64,000 nt of DNA, from positions 181,511-245,510 of the forward strand of contig NZ_ABXW01000052.1 in the NCBI RefSeq assembly GCF_000173415.1. The letters run 5' to 3'. This document shows, piece after piece, positions 34,561 to 44,858 of this stretch. Both the position numbers and the translations under genes were made by a program. Each line of letters begins with the position of its first letter. Position 1 is the stretch's first letter. This stretch comes from Providencia alcalifaciens DSM 30120 (GTDB taxonomy: Bacteria; Pseudomonadota; Gammaproteobacteria; Enterobacterales; Enterobacteriaceae). A model generated the notes under the pieces. The model ran no database searches, was not told where the DNA came from, and saw only the letters and a list, made by a program, of their open reading frames with translations.

Positions 34561-36387
34561 ATGTCACAACCAACCACATTCATGCAACGGCTCGGATTTG
34601 ATTCTGACCGTTTACGTTTTGCTATGATTACTGCCTGCGCATCGATTTTAGCGCTATTTATTGCTGAATATGCCGGACTTGCTCATCCTCAATGGGCCGC
34701 AATGACCGTTTGGGCATCCGCACAACCATGGCGAGAAAACCTATTAGAAAAAAGTTGGTGGCGTTTTGCCGGCACCGTCAGTGGTGTACTGGCTGGCGTG
34801 ATGCTTATTCAACTTCATCAGATCAGCCCTTTATTGTTTGTGATCAGTTTAGCTGGATGGCTAGGTGCATGCAGTGGAATCGGTCAATTACAAAAAGGCT
34901 TTGTGGCCTATGGGACATTCTTGGCTGGATATTCCGCGGTTATGGTGAGCATGCTCAGTGTCCACGCGACTAACAATCTTTTCTTTGTTGCTTGGGATCG
35001 ATTTTGGACCATATTAGTCGGGGTGTTATGCGCTATTGTGTTTAATTTTCTGTTTACACCTAAACGCGAACAAACCGCAATCATCGCTTTAAAACAGAAA
35101 ATTGATACTCAGTTTTACACTATTTTGCATCGTTCGTTATACAAAAAAGAACCTATTGCTAAGCACGAAATTGACACACTTTGGCAGCAAATGACGACCT
35201 ATGATGAACAGCTTGAGGCAAACCGTATTGGCTGGCGTTATCACCGTAAACAAGTCGCAAAAGCACGCCAGCAATTATTTTTCCAAAGTCAAATTCTGCT
35301 GCAATTAGAACATGTTAAAAATATCGCTGCTTTCCCATTCCCCAAAATACAACCCACTGAACAACAATGGAAACATATCCTTTCCGTGTGTCCTAATGGC
35401 GTATTAAAGAATCTCCTGATCCCTCTGTTTTATGTCTCAAAAGGGGTGTCTATCAAAGCACATTACCGCGTCGATAAATTGAAATTACACCATGACCGAA
35501 TTTCGGCTTGGCAAGCCTTCGCCCGTGCTTTTGTCACCATTGCCACCGTTGGTTTTTTGTGGCTAGTGACCCAATGGCAAGCACTTGCCTATCTGACATT
35601 AGGGTTATCAGTCATGATAGCGTTGTTTGCTTCTCTCGATTATCCCGCTAAGTTCATGAAAAATATATTTACAGGACAGTCTCTTGGCGCAATTGCTGCC
35701 TTAATTTGTACGTGGTGTTTATGGCCATTTGCATCATCTTCATGGCAAATGAGCGTCTTTATTGTCCCCGTGATCATTAGTGGTATTTTTGTTTTTGCCC
35801 ACAGTAAACTGATTTTAATCGCCTTTGATTACATCATGGTCTCTTTGATCTTACTGCAACCGAGTTATCCTTTTACCTTGAGTTTTCCTGAAAGCCTCGG
35901 TAATGCCATCGCTATTGTTTGTGGACCACTAGTCGTAATGGGGGCTTTTTATTGGATTTACCCAACCAACCCCAAAAAACGTTACCAAAACCTAATTTTA
36001 CTTAGTGAACAACAAGTTAAACTTGGACTTAATAAAATTATTACCGGACAGAAACCCTCTACATCTCAAATGAGCCATCGCCTATTTAGTGGGTTAATAT
36101 TAGCTCGAAAAAATGACACTTCATTTGATAAAACCCTACAATTCTTCGCTATCCGACATGGAATTTGGCTCAATTTGATGCAAGTTTATAAACAATTTTC
36201 TGCTTGTGAATCGCATAAACGAGCCCTAAAAGGACTCGTGTTACATTTACAACGTCCACACCCTGATACTGTAAAAATTCATCGATTCACACAAAGGCTA
36301 CGACGCAAAGCAAAAAATAGCGGTGAGCTATGTCTTCTGCTCGATAAAGTTCAGTTATATCTCCATAATTTAAACGCTAACAATTAA
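34561..36387 (+). CDS. FUSC-family membrane protein (AaeB/YccS-like exporter)
   Basis: 608 residues from ATG 34561; a GTG/TTG-type extension to 34498 would add an implausible leader. Two sets of transmembrane helices (~20-185 and ~340-480) are each followed by a cytoplasmic helical domain, the FUSC layout. It opens with RLRFAMITACASILALFIAEYAGLAHPQWAAMTVW, the typical first helix with PxWAxMTV. AaeB, the best known member, exports aromatic carboxylic acids with an adaptor AaeA. No adaptor gene is adjacent, so the role and substrate are unknown. Monocistronic, between two terminators or gaps. Confidence 0.82.
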   Translation: MSQPTTFMQRLGFDSDRLRFAMITACASILALFIAEYAGLAHPQWAAMTVWASAQPWRENLLEKSWWRFAGTVSGVLAGVMLIQLHQISPLLFVISLAGWLGACSGIGQLQKGFVAYGTFLAGYSAVMVSMLSVHATNNLFFVAWDRFWTILVGVLCAIVFNFLFTPKREQTAIIALKQKIDTQFYTILHRSLYKKEPIAKHEIDTLWQQMTTYDEQLEANRIGWRYHRKQVAKARQQLFFQSQILLQLEHVKNIAAFPFPKIQPTEQQWKHILSVCPNGVLKNLLIPLFYVSKGVSIKAHYRVDKLKLHHDRISAWQAFARAFVTIATVGFLWLVTQWQALAYLTLGLSVMIALFASLDYPAKFMKNIFTGQSLGAIAALICTWCLWPFASSSWQMSVFIVPVIISGIFVFAHSKLILIAFDYIMVSLILLQPSYPFTLSFPESLGNAIAIVCGPLVVMGAFYWIYPTNPKKRYQNLILLSEQQVKLGLNKIITGQKPSTSQMSHRLFSGLILARKNDTSFDKTLQFFAIRHGIWLNLMQVYKQFSACESHKRALKGLVLHLQRPHPDTVKIHRFTQRLRRKAKNSGELCLLLDKVQLYLHNLNANN

Positions 36388-36793
36388 AGACAAAAAATAA
36401 CAATTAATGAAGGTATGAAAAAAATAAAATAAACGATCAATCTAGATTAATTATTTAAAATAAATATCTTCTTTAATTTAAAATCACCCAATATAAGTGC
36501 TATATACAATAAAAAATTACGGTGTAATTTAAAATTTTTTTTAATTTCACGCGAAATTATCGGCATATTCAAAAAACGTAAAATTTGTTTAATTTTCGTT
36601 TAAAATCAGCATATTGATAAAAATCATACAATACCCATATTCCTGCTTTTCTATTTGACTTCATGACCTTTAATTTGCCATAGTAATTATTCAATATAAA
36701 TATTTATATATTTCAACATTCCTTATTTTTATTCACTTTTTATTTTCACCAAAATAAAACATATCTGATTACTATTTTATAACAGAGGTTTTC
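36388..36793 (+). other. AT-rich gap upstream of the carbamoylase gene
   Basis: About 80% A+T by eye, no open frame worth reporting and no clear terminator. Probably holds the promoter of the following gene. Confidence 0.4.
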
Positions 36794-38035
36794 ATGACTA
36801 GGGAATTATTTTCTACTAATGAAATGAAAGTATTATTTGAAAAATTAGCATCCTTTACTTCTTATCCTGAAAATAAAGGCGTCACACGTTTAGCTTATAC
36901 GCCAATAGACCAATCTGCACATCAATACATGATAGATATCATGCAAAAAGCAGGCTTTATCGTACGCCAAGATGCAGTCGGTAATATCTTTTGCCGATTG
37001 CCGGGAAAAAATCTCGATTTACCCGCCGTTGGAACAGGTTCCCATCTCGATACCGTACCCAATGGCGGTGCATATGACGGCACCCTTGGTGTTGTTGCTG
37101 GATTTTATGCACTCATGCAATTTCAGCCGCAACAATTATCCCGATCCCTTGAGCTCGTGATTTTTAGAGCAGAAGAATCCAGTCGATTTGGTTTTTCATG
37201 TATTGGTAGCAAAGTGTTACTTGGAAAAGTCGACCGTGAAAAATGGTCACTCAATCGCGATGACGATGGACGTAATTTTTTCGACGTACTTGATAGCCTT
37301 GGCTACCCAAGCCAAGATATTGAACAGTGCCAATTAACCGATGATACCTATTCTGCGTTTATTGAGATGCACATTGAGCAAGGTCGACGTCTTGAGCTAG
37401 CAGGAAAACCCGTAGGAATTGTTAACGGTATTGCCGCCCCCACCCGATTCCAAGTGCAAGTGACGGGGCATGCCGACCATTCCGGAGCAACCCCCATGTA
37501 CCAGCGCCATGATGCTTTAGTGGCGAGTGCGGCTATCATCAGTGATCTCAACCGCGCTGCATGCCGAGAAGCCGTCTGGGGAACTGTCGGCACGATTGGA
37601 AAACTCAATGTTTATCCAAACTCCATGAATGTGATCCCCGGAGAAGTGAATTTCTTAGTCGATATCCGCGGTATTGAGTCAGAAAGTATTGCTCGTGTTG
37701 CCAATCACTTGAAAAATTCCATTAAAAAGTCTGAACAAGACAACGATGTTTCCATTCAACTTCGTGAAATTTCTGCCGAAGCTCCAGTGAAATTAGATAG
37801 CAATATTTGTCACCTAATTGAGCAACTCTGTATTGAACACAACATCGACTATATGACCATGCTAAGCGGTGCAGGGCATGACTCCATGAACCTCGCCCAA
37901 CGATTTCCGACCGCAATGATTTTTACACCATCAAAAGAAGGCATAAGCCATCATCCCGATGAATTCACCGACTTCGACAATATTATCGTTGCCGCCAATC
38001 TATTGAAAGACACGCTATATGCCTTAGCGAAATAA
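36794..38035 (+). CDS. M20-family N-carbamoyl-amino-acid hydrolase / allantoate amidohydrolase
   Basis: 413 residues, ATG with an AGAGG ribosome-binding site. Metal-binding and family motifs: GTGSHLDTVPNGGAYDGTLGV (His and Asp ligands), FRAEESSRFGFSCIGSK (EE pair), EMHIEQGRRLE, TGHADHSGATPM, and GAGHDSMNLA near the C-terminus (His ligand). These are characteristic of the hydantoinase/carbamoylase amidase group (AmaB, HyuC, AllC, beta-ureidopropionase). The reaction is removal of a carbamoyl or amide group from an N-carbamoyl amino acid or a ureido compound, releasing ammonia. The exact substrate cannot be assigned. The convergent neighbour also encodes an M20 amidohydrolase. Confidence 0.88.
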   Translation: MTRELFSTNEMKVLFEKLASFTSYPENKGVTRLAYTPIDQSAHQYMIDIMQKAGFIVRQDAVGNIFCRLPGKNLDLPAVGTGSHLDTVPNGGAYDGTLGVVAGFYALMQFQPQQLSRSLELVIFRAEESSRFGFSCIGSKVLLGKVDREKWSLNRDDDGRNFFDVLDSLGYPSQDIEQCQLTDDTYSAFIEMHIEQGRRLELAGKPVGIVNGIAAPTRFQVQVTGHADHSGATPMYQRHDALVASAAIISDLNRAACREAVWGTVGTIGKLNVYPNSMNVIPGEVNFLVDIRGIESESIARVANHLKNSIKKSEQDNDVSIQLREISAEAPVKLDSNICHLIEQLCIEHNIDYMTMLSGAGHDSMNLAQRFPTAMIFTPSKEGISHHPDEFTDFDNIIVAANLLKDTLYALAK

Positions 38036-38074
38036 AAAAAGCCGCTGGGATATTCCTTTCCCAGCGGTTTTTCT
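38036..38074. terminator. Bidirectional terminator between convergent hydrolase genes
   Basis: CCGCTGGGA (38042-38050) pairs with TCCCAGCGG (38059-38067). A run of A's lies to the left and TTTTTCT to the right, so it serves the plus-strand carbamoylase gene and probably the minus-strand abgA-like operon. Confidence 0.9.
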
Positions 38075-38117
38075 CTATCACTTAACTACCTAGCACTTAA
38101 ATACCTATCAATTTAAA

Positions 38118-39383
38118 TTACATTAAGGACACTAAACATCCGGTATACAGCTGATAGGCTGTTAACATCTGTTTCTCATCAAAATCAAAGTTAGCTTGGT
38201 GATGCCCCGCGGTTCTGTCCGCACCCACAACGAAATACAGTGATTTACCACCATGGCGCTGAACACGCTTAGCCAAAATTGTCGCATCTTCACTGCCACC
38301 AAATGGTCGAGTTGCAACCGCTGTTAATTCAGCATGTTGTCCCACCACACTTGCCAGAGTATCAATCAGTTCTTGGTCATTGGTTAAATCCACCGCTTCC
38401 CCCATCACTTCACTTTCCATTTCTAATTGGAAGCTATGTGCGGAGCCTTCAGCCATGCGAATGGCATTTTCGCTCATAAAGCGGTTAATTTCTTCGTTTT
38501 CCCCACGCACTTCTACCTGCATTTGGGCATACGATGGCGTGACATTACGCCCTTCCCCTGCATTCAACACCCCAACATTAATGCGTGACATGCCTTTACC
38601 GTGTCGTGAGATGCCTAGCATTTGCGTTGTTGCATGACAGGCGCCCGCTAATGCATTACGACCTAATTCAGGTTCAGCTCCCGCATGGGAAGGTGCTCCT
38701 TTGAAACGAAAATCCAACTTAGTGGTGCACAAGAAATGGGTAGGGTTAATCACAATTTCACCGCTATTGGCGATAAATCCTAGGTGAGCCCCTAAGAAGT
38801 AATCAACATCATCCACGATCCCACTTTCTGCCATCGCTCTTGCACCACGAACCCCTTCTTCAGCAGGTTGGAATAACAATTTTACCTTGCCAGATAAGCT
38901 GGCTTTATTTGCCACTAGCCAATGGGCAACAGCTAGACCAATTGCAATGTGTCCATCATGACCACAGGCATGCATCTCACCAGGGTGGCAAGAACTAAAA
39001 TTATCATTTTTTGGGCGATGAGTTTCTTGGGTACTCTCAGTCACCCCAACACAGTCAATATCGAAGCGTAGTGCAATTGTCGGACCGGCTTTACCACTAT
39101 CAAAAATAGCAACGCATCCCGTTAGTTCCTGCATTTCAGCTAACAGATCTTCATTCACTTGGTGTTTTCTTGCAACCGCTAAACCTTTCTCAACCACGTT
39201 TTGTTGGCGTCCAAAAGCGTATTCAGGATTAATCACCTGTGGACCCACTTTCACGTCTAAACCTAAGCCACGCAGTTCTTCAACAATTTTCGCGGTCGTT
39301 AAAAATTCAGACCAACCAATCTCTGGATATTGATGGAATTCACGACGCCATTCGGTCAATTTTTCTAATGTGATGTTCGACAT
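38118..39383 (-). CDS. AbgA-like M20 amidohydrolase (aminobenzoyl-glutamate hydrolase type)
   Basis: 421 residues, GGAGAT ribosome-binding site. Family features: WRREFHQYPEIGWSEFLTTA at the N-terminus, ALRFDIDCVGV, HACGHDGHIAIGLAVAHWL (metal ligands), LLFQPAEEGVRGARAM (EE pair), and GGSEDATIL and HHQANFDFDE near the end. Length and the N-terminal block match AbgA, one subunit of p-aminobenzoyl-glutamate hydrolase. No AbgB partner is present, so it may act alone on an N-acyl or N-aroyl amino acid. Transcribed after the DcuC-type transporter (15 bp gap), which probably imports its substrate. Confidence 0.82.
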   Translation of the reverse strand: MSNITLEKLTEWRREFHQYPEIGWSEFLTTAKIVEELRGLGLDVKVGPQVINPEYAFGRQQNVVEKGLAVARKHQVNEDLLAEMQELTGCVAIFDSGKAGPTIALRFDIDCVGVTESTQETHRPKNDNFSSCHPGEMHACGHDGHIAIGLAVAHWLVANKASLSGKVKLLFQPAEEGVRGARAMAESGIVDDVDYFLGAHLGFIANSGEIVINPTHFLCTTKLDFRFKGAPSHAGAEPELGRNALAGACHATTQMLGISRHGKGMSRINVGVLNAGEGRNVTPSYAQMQVEVRGENEEINRFMSENAIRMAEGSAHSFQLEMESEVMGEAVDLTNDQELIDTLASVVGQHAELTAVATRPFGGSEDATILAKRVQRHGGKSLYFVVGADRTAGHHQANFDFDEKQMLTAYQLYTGCLVSLM

Positions 39384-39398
39384 GTTATCTCCTTACAA

Positions 39399-40673
39399 TT
39401 AAAGCATGATGAGCGCAATAAAGATCACCCCAACAATCATGCCGGGCGCAGTACGCTTAACAATCTCCATCGGGTTAACATTGGCTAAACCCGCACAAAC
39501 GATAGCTGCACCCGCTAACGGTGACATGGTTCTACCCAAGGCGCCAGAAATTGCAGATGCCATTCCCAAATCAGGAATTTCGTAACCAAATTGCTGAGCA
39601 AACGGCGTGACAGTTTCATTGAAAGCAAATGCCGCTGCATCGCCTGAGCCCGTAATAATCCCCATTAAGAATGGACCCAAAGTCCCTCCCCAACGTGCAA
39701 ATTCAGGAGAATGAATCAGAAAACCAATAAAGGAATCAATTAAACCAGATGCTTTTAAGCCCGCAGAGAATACTGCAGCCGCAATGATAATCCCGAGGAC
39801 ATCCCCATAAGCATTCCCCATTCCTTTAAAGAACTCTTTCGTGATCGTAGAAGGGTTAGTGCGAGTAATCACTAATGCATAAATAGCCCCGATCACCATC
39901 GCTGCGGGTACGCTGATTTGATAAGCTTTCAATGCATCCATGAACGGAAGAATCAATAAAATCAACGGAATAAAAGGTGCTGTTGCATACAGGTAATTTG
40001 GCTGCTCTGCCGGCGTATTTGGCTCAGTTCCCGCAGCGCCATTCACCTCTACCACGGCTTTCATGTTGTACTCTTTTTTCACCAACGCGACGACCGCTAA
40101 CGAAACAGCTGCGATACCCCCCACCGATAAACTGTATGGTCCATGGCGAGCAATTAAGTCAACAATACTCATATTCGACATTTGTGCCACAAATGGGTTA
40201 TGAGACAAACCTGGACTCAACATAGAACCGATAGTACCGCACAGCACGGCACCGCCAGCAATAGCAGGATGAATACGTGCAGCAATCAACAATGGAATTA
40301 ATGTTGCACCTACCGCAGCGGCACACCCTGCCGCAGAAGGAATTGCAATATTAATGAAGAAGGTCAATACAACGGCGGCGGGGATCAAGAAAAAACCTAA
40401 TCGTGTTAAAACCTTAGATAACACAAGCACTAAGTGTTTATCACACTTGGTATATTTCATGACATAGGCAAAACCCATACTGGAACAAATGGCTTGAATC
40501 AGAGGGGCTGAAACCATACGCTCACTAAATGCATTTAAGGCATCCATTGGCACAAGGCTGACAATACACAGCACCAGCCCCGCAGCAATTAACACCATTC
40601 GGGTTTCATATTTTTTTATTAAAAGATAAATTGTAACAACAATAATTAATGCCGCGATAATTTGTATTATCAT
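39399..40673 (-). CDS. DcuC-family anion transporter
   Basis: 424 residues from ATG 40673, with AGAGGTG upstream; the frame to 40748 lacks a good start. About 12 hydrophobic helices, with segments typical of the DcuC family such as FFINIAIPSAAGCAAAVGATLIPLLI, GGAVLCGTIGSMLSPGLSHNPFVAQMS and GIITGSGDAAAFAFNETVTP. DcuC proteins move C4-dicarboxylates; several homologues coupled to amidohydrolases move other carboxylates. The pairing with an AbgA-like hydrolase suggests uptake of an acylated amino acid, by inference. Confidence 0.85.
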   Translation of the reverse strand: MIIQIIAALIIVVTIYLLIKKYETRMVLIAAGLVLCIVSLVPMDALNAFSERMVSAPLIQAICSSMGFAYVMKYTKCDKHLVLVLSKVLTRLGFFLIPAAVVLTFFINIAIPSAAGCAAAVGATLIPLLIAARIHPAIAGGAVLCGTIGSMLSPGLSHNPFVAQMSNMSIVDLIARHGPYSLSVGGIAAVSLAVVALVKKEYNMKAVVEVNGAAGTEPNTPAEQPNYLYATAPFIPLILLILPFMDALKAYQISVPAAMVIGAIYALVITRTNPSTITKEFFKGMGNAYGDVLGIIIAAAVFSAGLKASGLIDSFIGFLIHSPEFARWGGTLGPFLMGIITGSGDAAAFAFNETVTPFAQQFGYEIPDLGMASAISGALGRTMSPLAGAAIVCAGLANVNPMEIVKRTAPGMIVGVIFIALIML

Positions 40674-41390
40674 GACTGCACCTCTTTTATCCCTGGATAA
40701 ATAGATAAGAAAAACAAAATGAAGAGTAATTTTTAATTGGTGATTCATTGTGAGCTTTAATGGCTTTATTTAATTGAGGGATATCAATTTTAATTCCCTA
40801 TTTTGAAATTAACCGTCATTTTGTGATCCACACAATGTTTATCATAAAAAAATCCACCAAAAATTAAAAATATCCTTTAAAAACATAGCCATGAATAACG
40901 CAAAGGAAACATTAAGTTTCGTTAAAATAACGATAAAATTAACGTCCTTATCATTTTGTTAAAATTAGAACGATTTTTTCAAACTTCATTTATTTAATAT
41001 AAAACCATTAATTTTAGTAAATAATAAAAATTATATATTTGACTATTAAATTGGATTTAAATCATTCCTTACAAAAAAATTGAAGTAATAAATTCCACAT
41101 AACAAATTAAAAGAGTAGTTATAAATAAATATAAAAACCAACTTACCTATAATATTTGTTTGCGTAAATATAAATAAAAATAGCAATGTATTAAAATCCA
41201 CATGATCGGAAGTCTTTTATTTTTATTTTACGCTTATTTTCTTGTATTGAGAGTCATTTTCATTTCGTCCTTGCTTTGTCATTTTATCCATTCACTCGAT
41301 TTATTATCGCTTCATCCCCCACCCTCCAACCATGCTCACTAGAGTAAAAAATACGCAAAAACACCATTCATTAATTCTTTTTAAGCATGT
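40674..41390. other. Divergent intergenic region dcuC-like / codB
   Basis: About 800 bp to the codB start, mostly A+T-rich. No gene is supported. The left part must hold the promoter of the transporter-hydrolase pair, the right part that of codBA with the PurR-like site. Confidence 0.5.
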
Positions 41391-41406
41391 ATGAAATCGT
41401 TTGCTT
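41391..41406 (+). promoter_or_regulatory. PurR-like operator upstream of codBA
   Basis: ATGAAATCGTTTGCTT matches the PurR consensus ACGCAAACGTTTGCGT at 12 of 16 positions, including the central CGTTTGC. E. coli codBA has a PurR operator in the equivalent place. It predicts repression of cytosine uptake by hypoxanthine/guanine through PurR. Confidence 0.65.
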
Positions 41407-41470
41407 TTTATTTTTACGGCTATAAACTGCGTCGGATTTTTTGGCTAGAGAAAAGCAACAGGAGGTCATT

Positions 41471-42718
41471 GTGTCCGGCGATAAAAATTATAGTCATGAG
41501 CCAGTACCCATATCCGCGCGAAAAGGCGGGCTCGCATTAACCTTTGTAATGCTGGGTTTAACGTTCTTTTCCGCCAGCATGTGGACCGGAGGCGCTCTCG
41601 GTACCGGTCTTAGTTTCAACGATTTCTTCCTCGCAGTTCTCATTGGTAATCTTATTCTTGGTGTCTACACCGCCTTTCTTGGTTTCATTGGTTCAAAAAC
41701 CGGCTTAACAACCCACCTTCTTGCTCGTTATTCATTTGGTATCCGCGGCTCTTGGCTCCCTTCATTCTTACTTGGCGGTACACAGGTCGGCTGGTTCGGT
41801 GTCGGCGTTGCCATGTTCGCCATTCCCGTCGGTAAAGCTACTGGCTGGGATATCAACTTACTGATTGGTATTTCCGGTATTTTGATGACCATCACCGTGT
41901 TCTTCGGAATCTCGGCATTAACCGTTCTGTCAATTGTTGCTGTTCCTGCTATTGCTATCTTAGGTAGCTACTCCGTATATCTTGCCGTCACTGATGCCGG
42001 CGGCTTAAGCGCACTACAAACCATTAAACCTGCCCAACCTATCGATTTTAACCTTGCGCTCGCCATGGTGGTTGGTTCGTTTGTCAGCGCCGGAACGTTA
42101 ACCGCCGACTTCGTTCGCTTCGGGCGCAAACCAAAGATCGCGGTACTGGTTGCCATTGTGGCGTTCTTTTTGGGTAACTCACTCATGTTTATCTTTGGTG
42201 CTGCGGGTGCCGCTTCCCTCGGCATGGCAGACATCTCTGATGTGATGATCGCGCAAGGGCTGCTCATTCCCGCGATTATTGTGCTTGGTTTAAACATTTG
42301 GACCACCAATGACAATGCGCTATACGCTTCCGGTTTGGGCTTCGCAAACATCACGGGTTTATCCAGTAAAACATTATCCATTATCAACGGCTTAGTGGGC
42401 ACACTCTGCGCACTGTGGCTGTATAACAACTTTGTCAGCTGGCTGACCTTTTTATCCGCAGCCATTCCACCGATTGGTGGCATTATCATTGCGGATTACT
42501 TAATGTATCGTCATCGTTATGCCACTTTTGACATGAGCAAAATGCGCGATGTGAATATCAGTGCGTTAATCGCTGTTGCTGCGGGCGTTGCCGCAGGACA
42601 TTGGTTACCGGGGATTGTCCCTGTGAACGCTGTGCTTGGCGGTGCTATCTGCTACGCCATCCTAAATCCACTATTGAATCGCGTGCGCGCCACTAATTCG
42701 GAGATGACCCGTGCTTAA
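41471..42718 (+). CDS. codB: Cytosine permease CodB
   Basis: 415 residues from a GTG at 41471, preceded by a perfect AGGAGG five bases upstream; the N-terminus then reads [20 protein letters not shown], aligning with E. coli CodB (MSQDNNFSQGPVPQSARKG). A TTG 30 bases earlier is in frame but lies before the ribosome-binding site. Twelve membrane helices of the NCS1 family, near-identical to E. coli through [20 protein letters not shown] and [18 protein letters not shown]. Imports cytosine with a proton. Overlaps codA by 8 bp. Confidence 0.97.
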   Translation: MSGDKNYSHEPVPISARKGGLALTFVMLGLTFFSASMWTGGALGTGLSFNDFFLAVLIGNLILGVYTAFLGFIGSKTGLTTHLLARYSFGIRGSWLPSFLLGGTQVGWFGVGVAMFAIPVGKATGWDINLLIGISGILMTITVFFGISALTVLSIVAVPAIAILGSYSVYLAVTDAGGLSALQTIKPAQPIDFNLALAMVVGSFVSAGTLTADFVRFGRKPKIAVLVAIVAFFLGNSLMFIFGAAGAASLGMADISDVMIAQGLLIPAIIVLGLNIWTTNDNALYASGLGFANITGLSSKTLSIINGLVGTLCALWLYNNFVSWLTFLSAAIPPIGGIIIADYLMYRHRYATFDMSKMRDVNISALIAVAAGVAAGHWLPGIVPVNAVLGGAICYAILNPLLNRVRATNSEMTRA

Positions 42719-44009
42719 TCAACATATTCAACATATCCACAATGTCCGTTTGCCTGAACGTGAAGGTCTGTGGCGAATCGATATTGAAAATCAGCAAATC
42801 AAAGCTATCGTTCCTCAGCCCGCAGGTGAAGTATTAGCCAACAGCCTAGACGGCGAAGGCGGTTTAGCTATTCCACCGTTTGTTGAGCCACACATCCATT
42901 TGGATACGACCCAAACCGCTGGGCAGCCAAATTGGAACCAATCGGGTACGCTGTTTGAAGGAATTGAACGTTGGGCAGAGCGCAAAGCGATGCTGACCCA
43001 TGACGATGTGAAAGAGCGCGCTTGGCAAACTCTAAAATGGCAAATTGCTAACGGTATCCAACATGTTCGTACCCACGTTGACGTTTCCGATGCCACTTTA
43101 ACGGCACTGAAAGCCATGCTGGAAGTGAAAAAAGAAGTTGCGCCGTGGGTGGATATGCAAATCGTTGCCTTCCCACAAGAAGGGATCATGTCCTATCCAA
43201 ACGGCGAAGAGCTATTAGAAGAAGCATTACGCTTAGGCGCCGATGTTGTCGGCGCCATTCCGCACTTTGAATTCACTCGTGAATATGGCGTGGAATCACT
43301 GCATAAAACCTTCGCTCTGGCACAGAAATACGACCGTTTAATCGATGTTCATTGTGATGAAATTGATGATGAACAGTCACGCTTTGTTGAAACCGTTGCC
43401 GCTCTCGCTCACCGTGAAAATATGGGCTCACGCGTCACCGCTAGCCATACCACAGCCATGCACTCATACAATGGGGCTTATGCATCCCGTTTATTCCGTC
43501 TGCTGAAAATGTCTGGCATTAACTTTGTCGCCAACCCGTTAGTGAATATTCACTTACAAGGTCGTTTCGATACCTATCCAAAACGTCGTGGGATCACCCG
43601 TGTCAAAGAGATGCTCTCTGCCAATATTAATGTCTGCTTCGGTCATGACGATGTATTCGACCCGTGGTATCCACTGGGTACAGCCAATATGCTGCAAGTG
43701 CTGCACATGGGACTGCATGTTTGCCAATTGATGGGTTATGGTCAGATTAACGATGGTCTCAAACTGATTACTGAGCACAGTGCAAAAACGCTGAACTTAC
43801 AAAACTACGGTATCAATGAAGGGAAACGTGCCAGCCTACTGATCCTGCCTGCTGAAAACGGTTTTGATGCAGTTCGTCGCCAAGTGCCTGTACGTTACTC
43901 CATCCGTGATGGTCGCGTTATCGCCACCACACAGCCTACCATCACCCAGATTCAACTCGACGACGTCGAAACCATCCGTTACGGCTATCAGCCACATAGC
44001 GGAAACTAA
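42711..44009 (+). CDS. codA: Cytosine deaminase CodA
   Basis: 432 residues, starting at a GTG overlapping the codB stop, with GGAG seven bases upstream. Amidohydrolase-fold metal site visible in [20 protein letters not shown] (HxH), [28 protein letters not shown] and [19 protein letters not shown]. Sequence follows E. coli CodA almost throughout. Converts cytosine to uracil and ammonia for pyrimidine salvage and nitrogen supply. Confidence 0.98.
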   Translation: MLNQHIQHIHNVRLPEREGLWRIDIENQQIKAIVPQPAGEVLANSLDGEGGLAIPPFVEPHIHLDTTQTAGQPNWNQSGTLFEGIERWAERKAMLTHDDVKERAWQTLKWQIANGIQHVRTHVDVSDATLTALKAMLEVKKEVAPWVDMQIVAFPQEGIMSYPNGEELLEEALRLGADVVGAIPHFEFTREYGVESLHKTFALAQKYDRLIDVHCDEIDDEQSRFVETVAALAHRENMGSRVTASHTTAMHSYNGAYASRLFRLLKMSGINFVANPLVNIHLQGRFDTYPKRRGITRVKEMLSANINVCFGHDDVFDPWYPLGTANMLQVLHMGLHVCQLMGYGQINDGLKLITEHSAKTLNLQNYGINEGKRASLLILPAENGFDAVRRQVPVRYSIRDGRVIATTQPTITQIQLDDVETIRYGYQPHSGN

Positions 44010-44020
44010 GTTTTATCCCC

Positions 44021-44072
44021 CAACACGGGGCTTATTGAGCCTGCAATCAATGAGAACCCCGTGTTGTTTCTT
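44021..44072 (+). terminator. Terminator of codBA
   Basis: CAACACGGGG (44021-44030) pairs with CCCCGTGTTG (44057-44066), with an inner ATTGA/TCAAT pair in the loop, followed by TTTCTTCC. Confidence 0.85.
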
Positions 44073-44186
44073 CCTATTGGTCTTTCACATCGCATCTTAG
44101 GACTAAATTCCTAGCCATTTCTTTAACGTTAAAATTTCTTTAAGATGAAATAAAATTAAGTCAAATAATGTCATTGTTAGGTTGCC

Positions 44187-44858
44187 ATGAGAATACTATT
44201 AATTGAAGATCACCTAAAAACGCAAGGTTGGGTCAAAAATGGTTTAGAAGAAGCCGGATTTCTTGTGGATGTCGCTGATGATGGTCGCGATGGACTCTAT
44301 TTTGCCTTAGAAAACAATTATCAATTAGTGATCCTCGACATCATGCTGCCGGGTATGAATGGCTGGGAGATTTTAAAGATCCTACGCACAGCTAAAAATA
44401 TTCCGGTCATTTGTCTCACGGCTCGAGATGCTGTTGATGACCGGATTAAAGGTTTAGAGCTCGGCGCCAATGACTATCTTGTTAAACCGTTTTCATTTTC
44501 TGAATTATTAGCACGGGTTAAAAACCAATTAAAAGTTAACCAGCCCGTCTCAACCACCATGACCATTGCAGATCTCAAAATTGACTTAACTCGCCATGAG
44601 GTTGAGCGTGGTGGACAAAAAATTATCCTAACCCGACAAGAGTTTTCCTTATTACTGTTTTTTGTCCTACATTGCGATGAAATTTTACCGAGAACTTTAA
44701 TTGCTAGCGAAGTCTGGGGGATCGATTTTGACAGTGATACCAATATCATCGATGTCGCCATCCGTCGATTGAGAAAGAAAATTGATGATGAGTTTGAAAT
44801 TAAGCTTATCGAAACCATCCGTGGGATGGGGTATCGCTTAAATAGGCCAATAGAATGA
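44187..44858 (+). CDS. hprR: OmpR-family response regulator, HprR (YedW)/CusR type
   Basis: 223 residues. Receiver domain 1-115 with phospho-acceptor Asp51 in VILDIMLPGMNGWE, Thr in ICLTARD and Lys in YLVKPFSFSELLARV. Winged helix ~125-220 ending ETIRGMGYRLNRP. It is most like the CusR/YedW group. Followed by its kinase (4-bp overlap) and by msrPQ, as in the E. coli HprRS regulon, which responds to hydrogen peroxide and hypochlorite and overlaps with copper-responsive CusRS. The CusR-type box at 46216-46241 supports the assignment. Confidence 0.88.
   Translation: MRILLIEDHLKTQGWVKNGLEEAGFLVDVADDGRDGLYFALENNYQLVILDIMLPGMNGWEILKILRTAKNIPVICLTARDAVDDRIKGLELGANDYLVKPFSFSELLARVKNQLKVNQPVSTTMTIADLKIDLTRHEVERGGQKIILTRQEFSLLLFFVLHCDEILPRTLIASEVWGIDFDSDTNIIDVAIRRLRKKIDDEFEIKLIETIRGMGYRLNRPIE

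Noticed and set aside
41968..42489. 173-codon open frame on the minus strand
   Set aside because: It lies opposite codB, which matches E. coli CodB throughout; a mirror of codon bias in the real gene.
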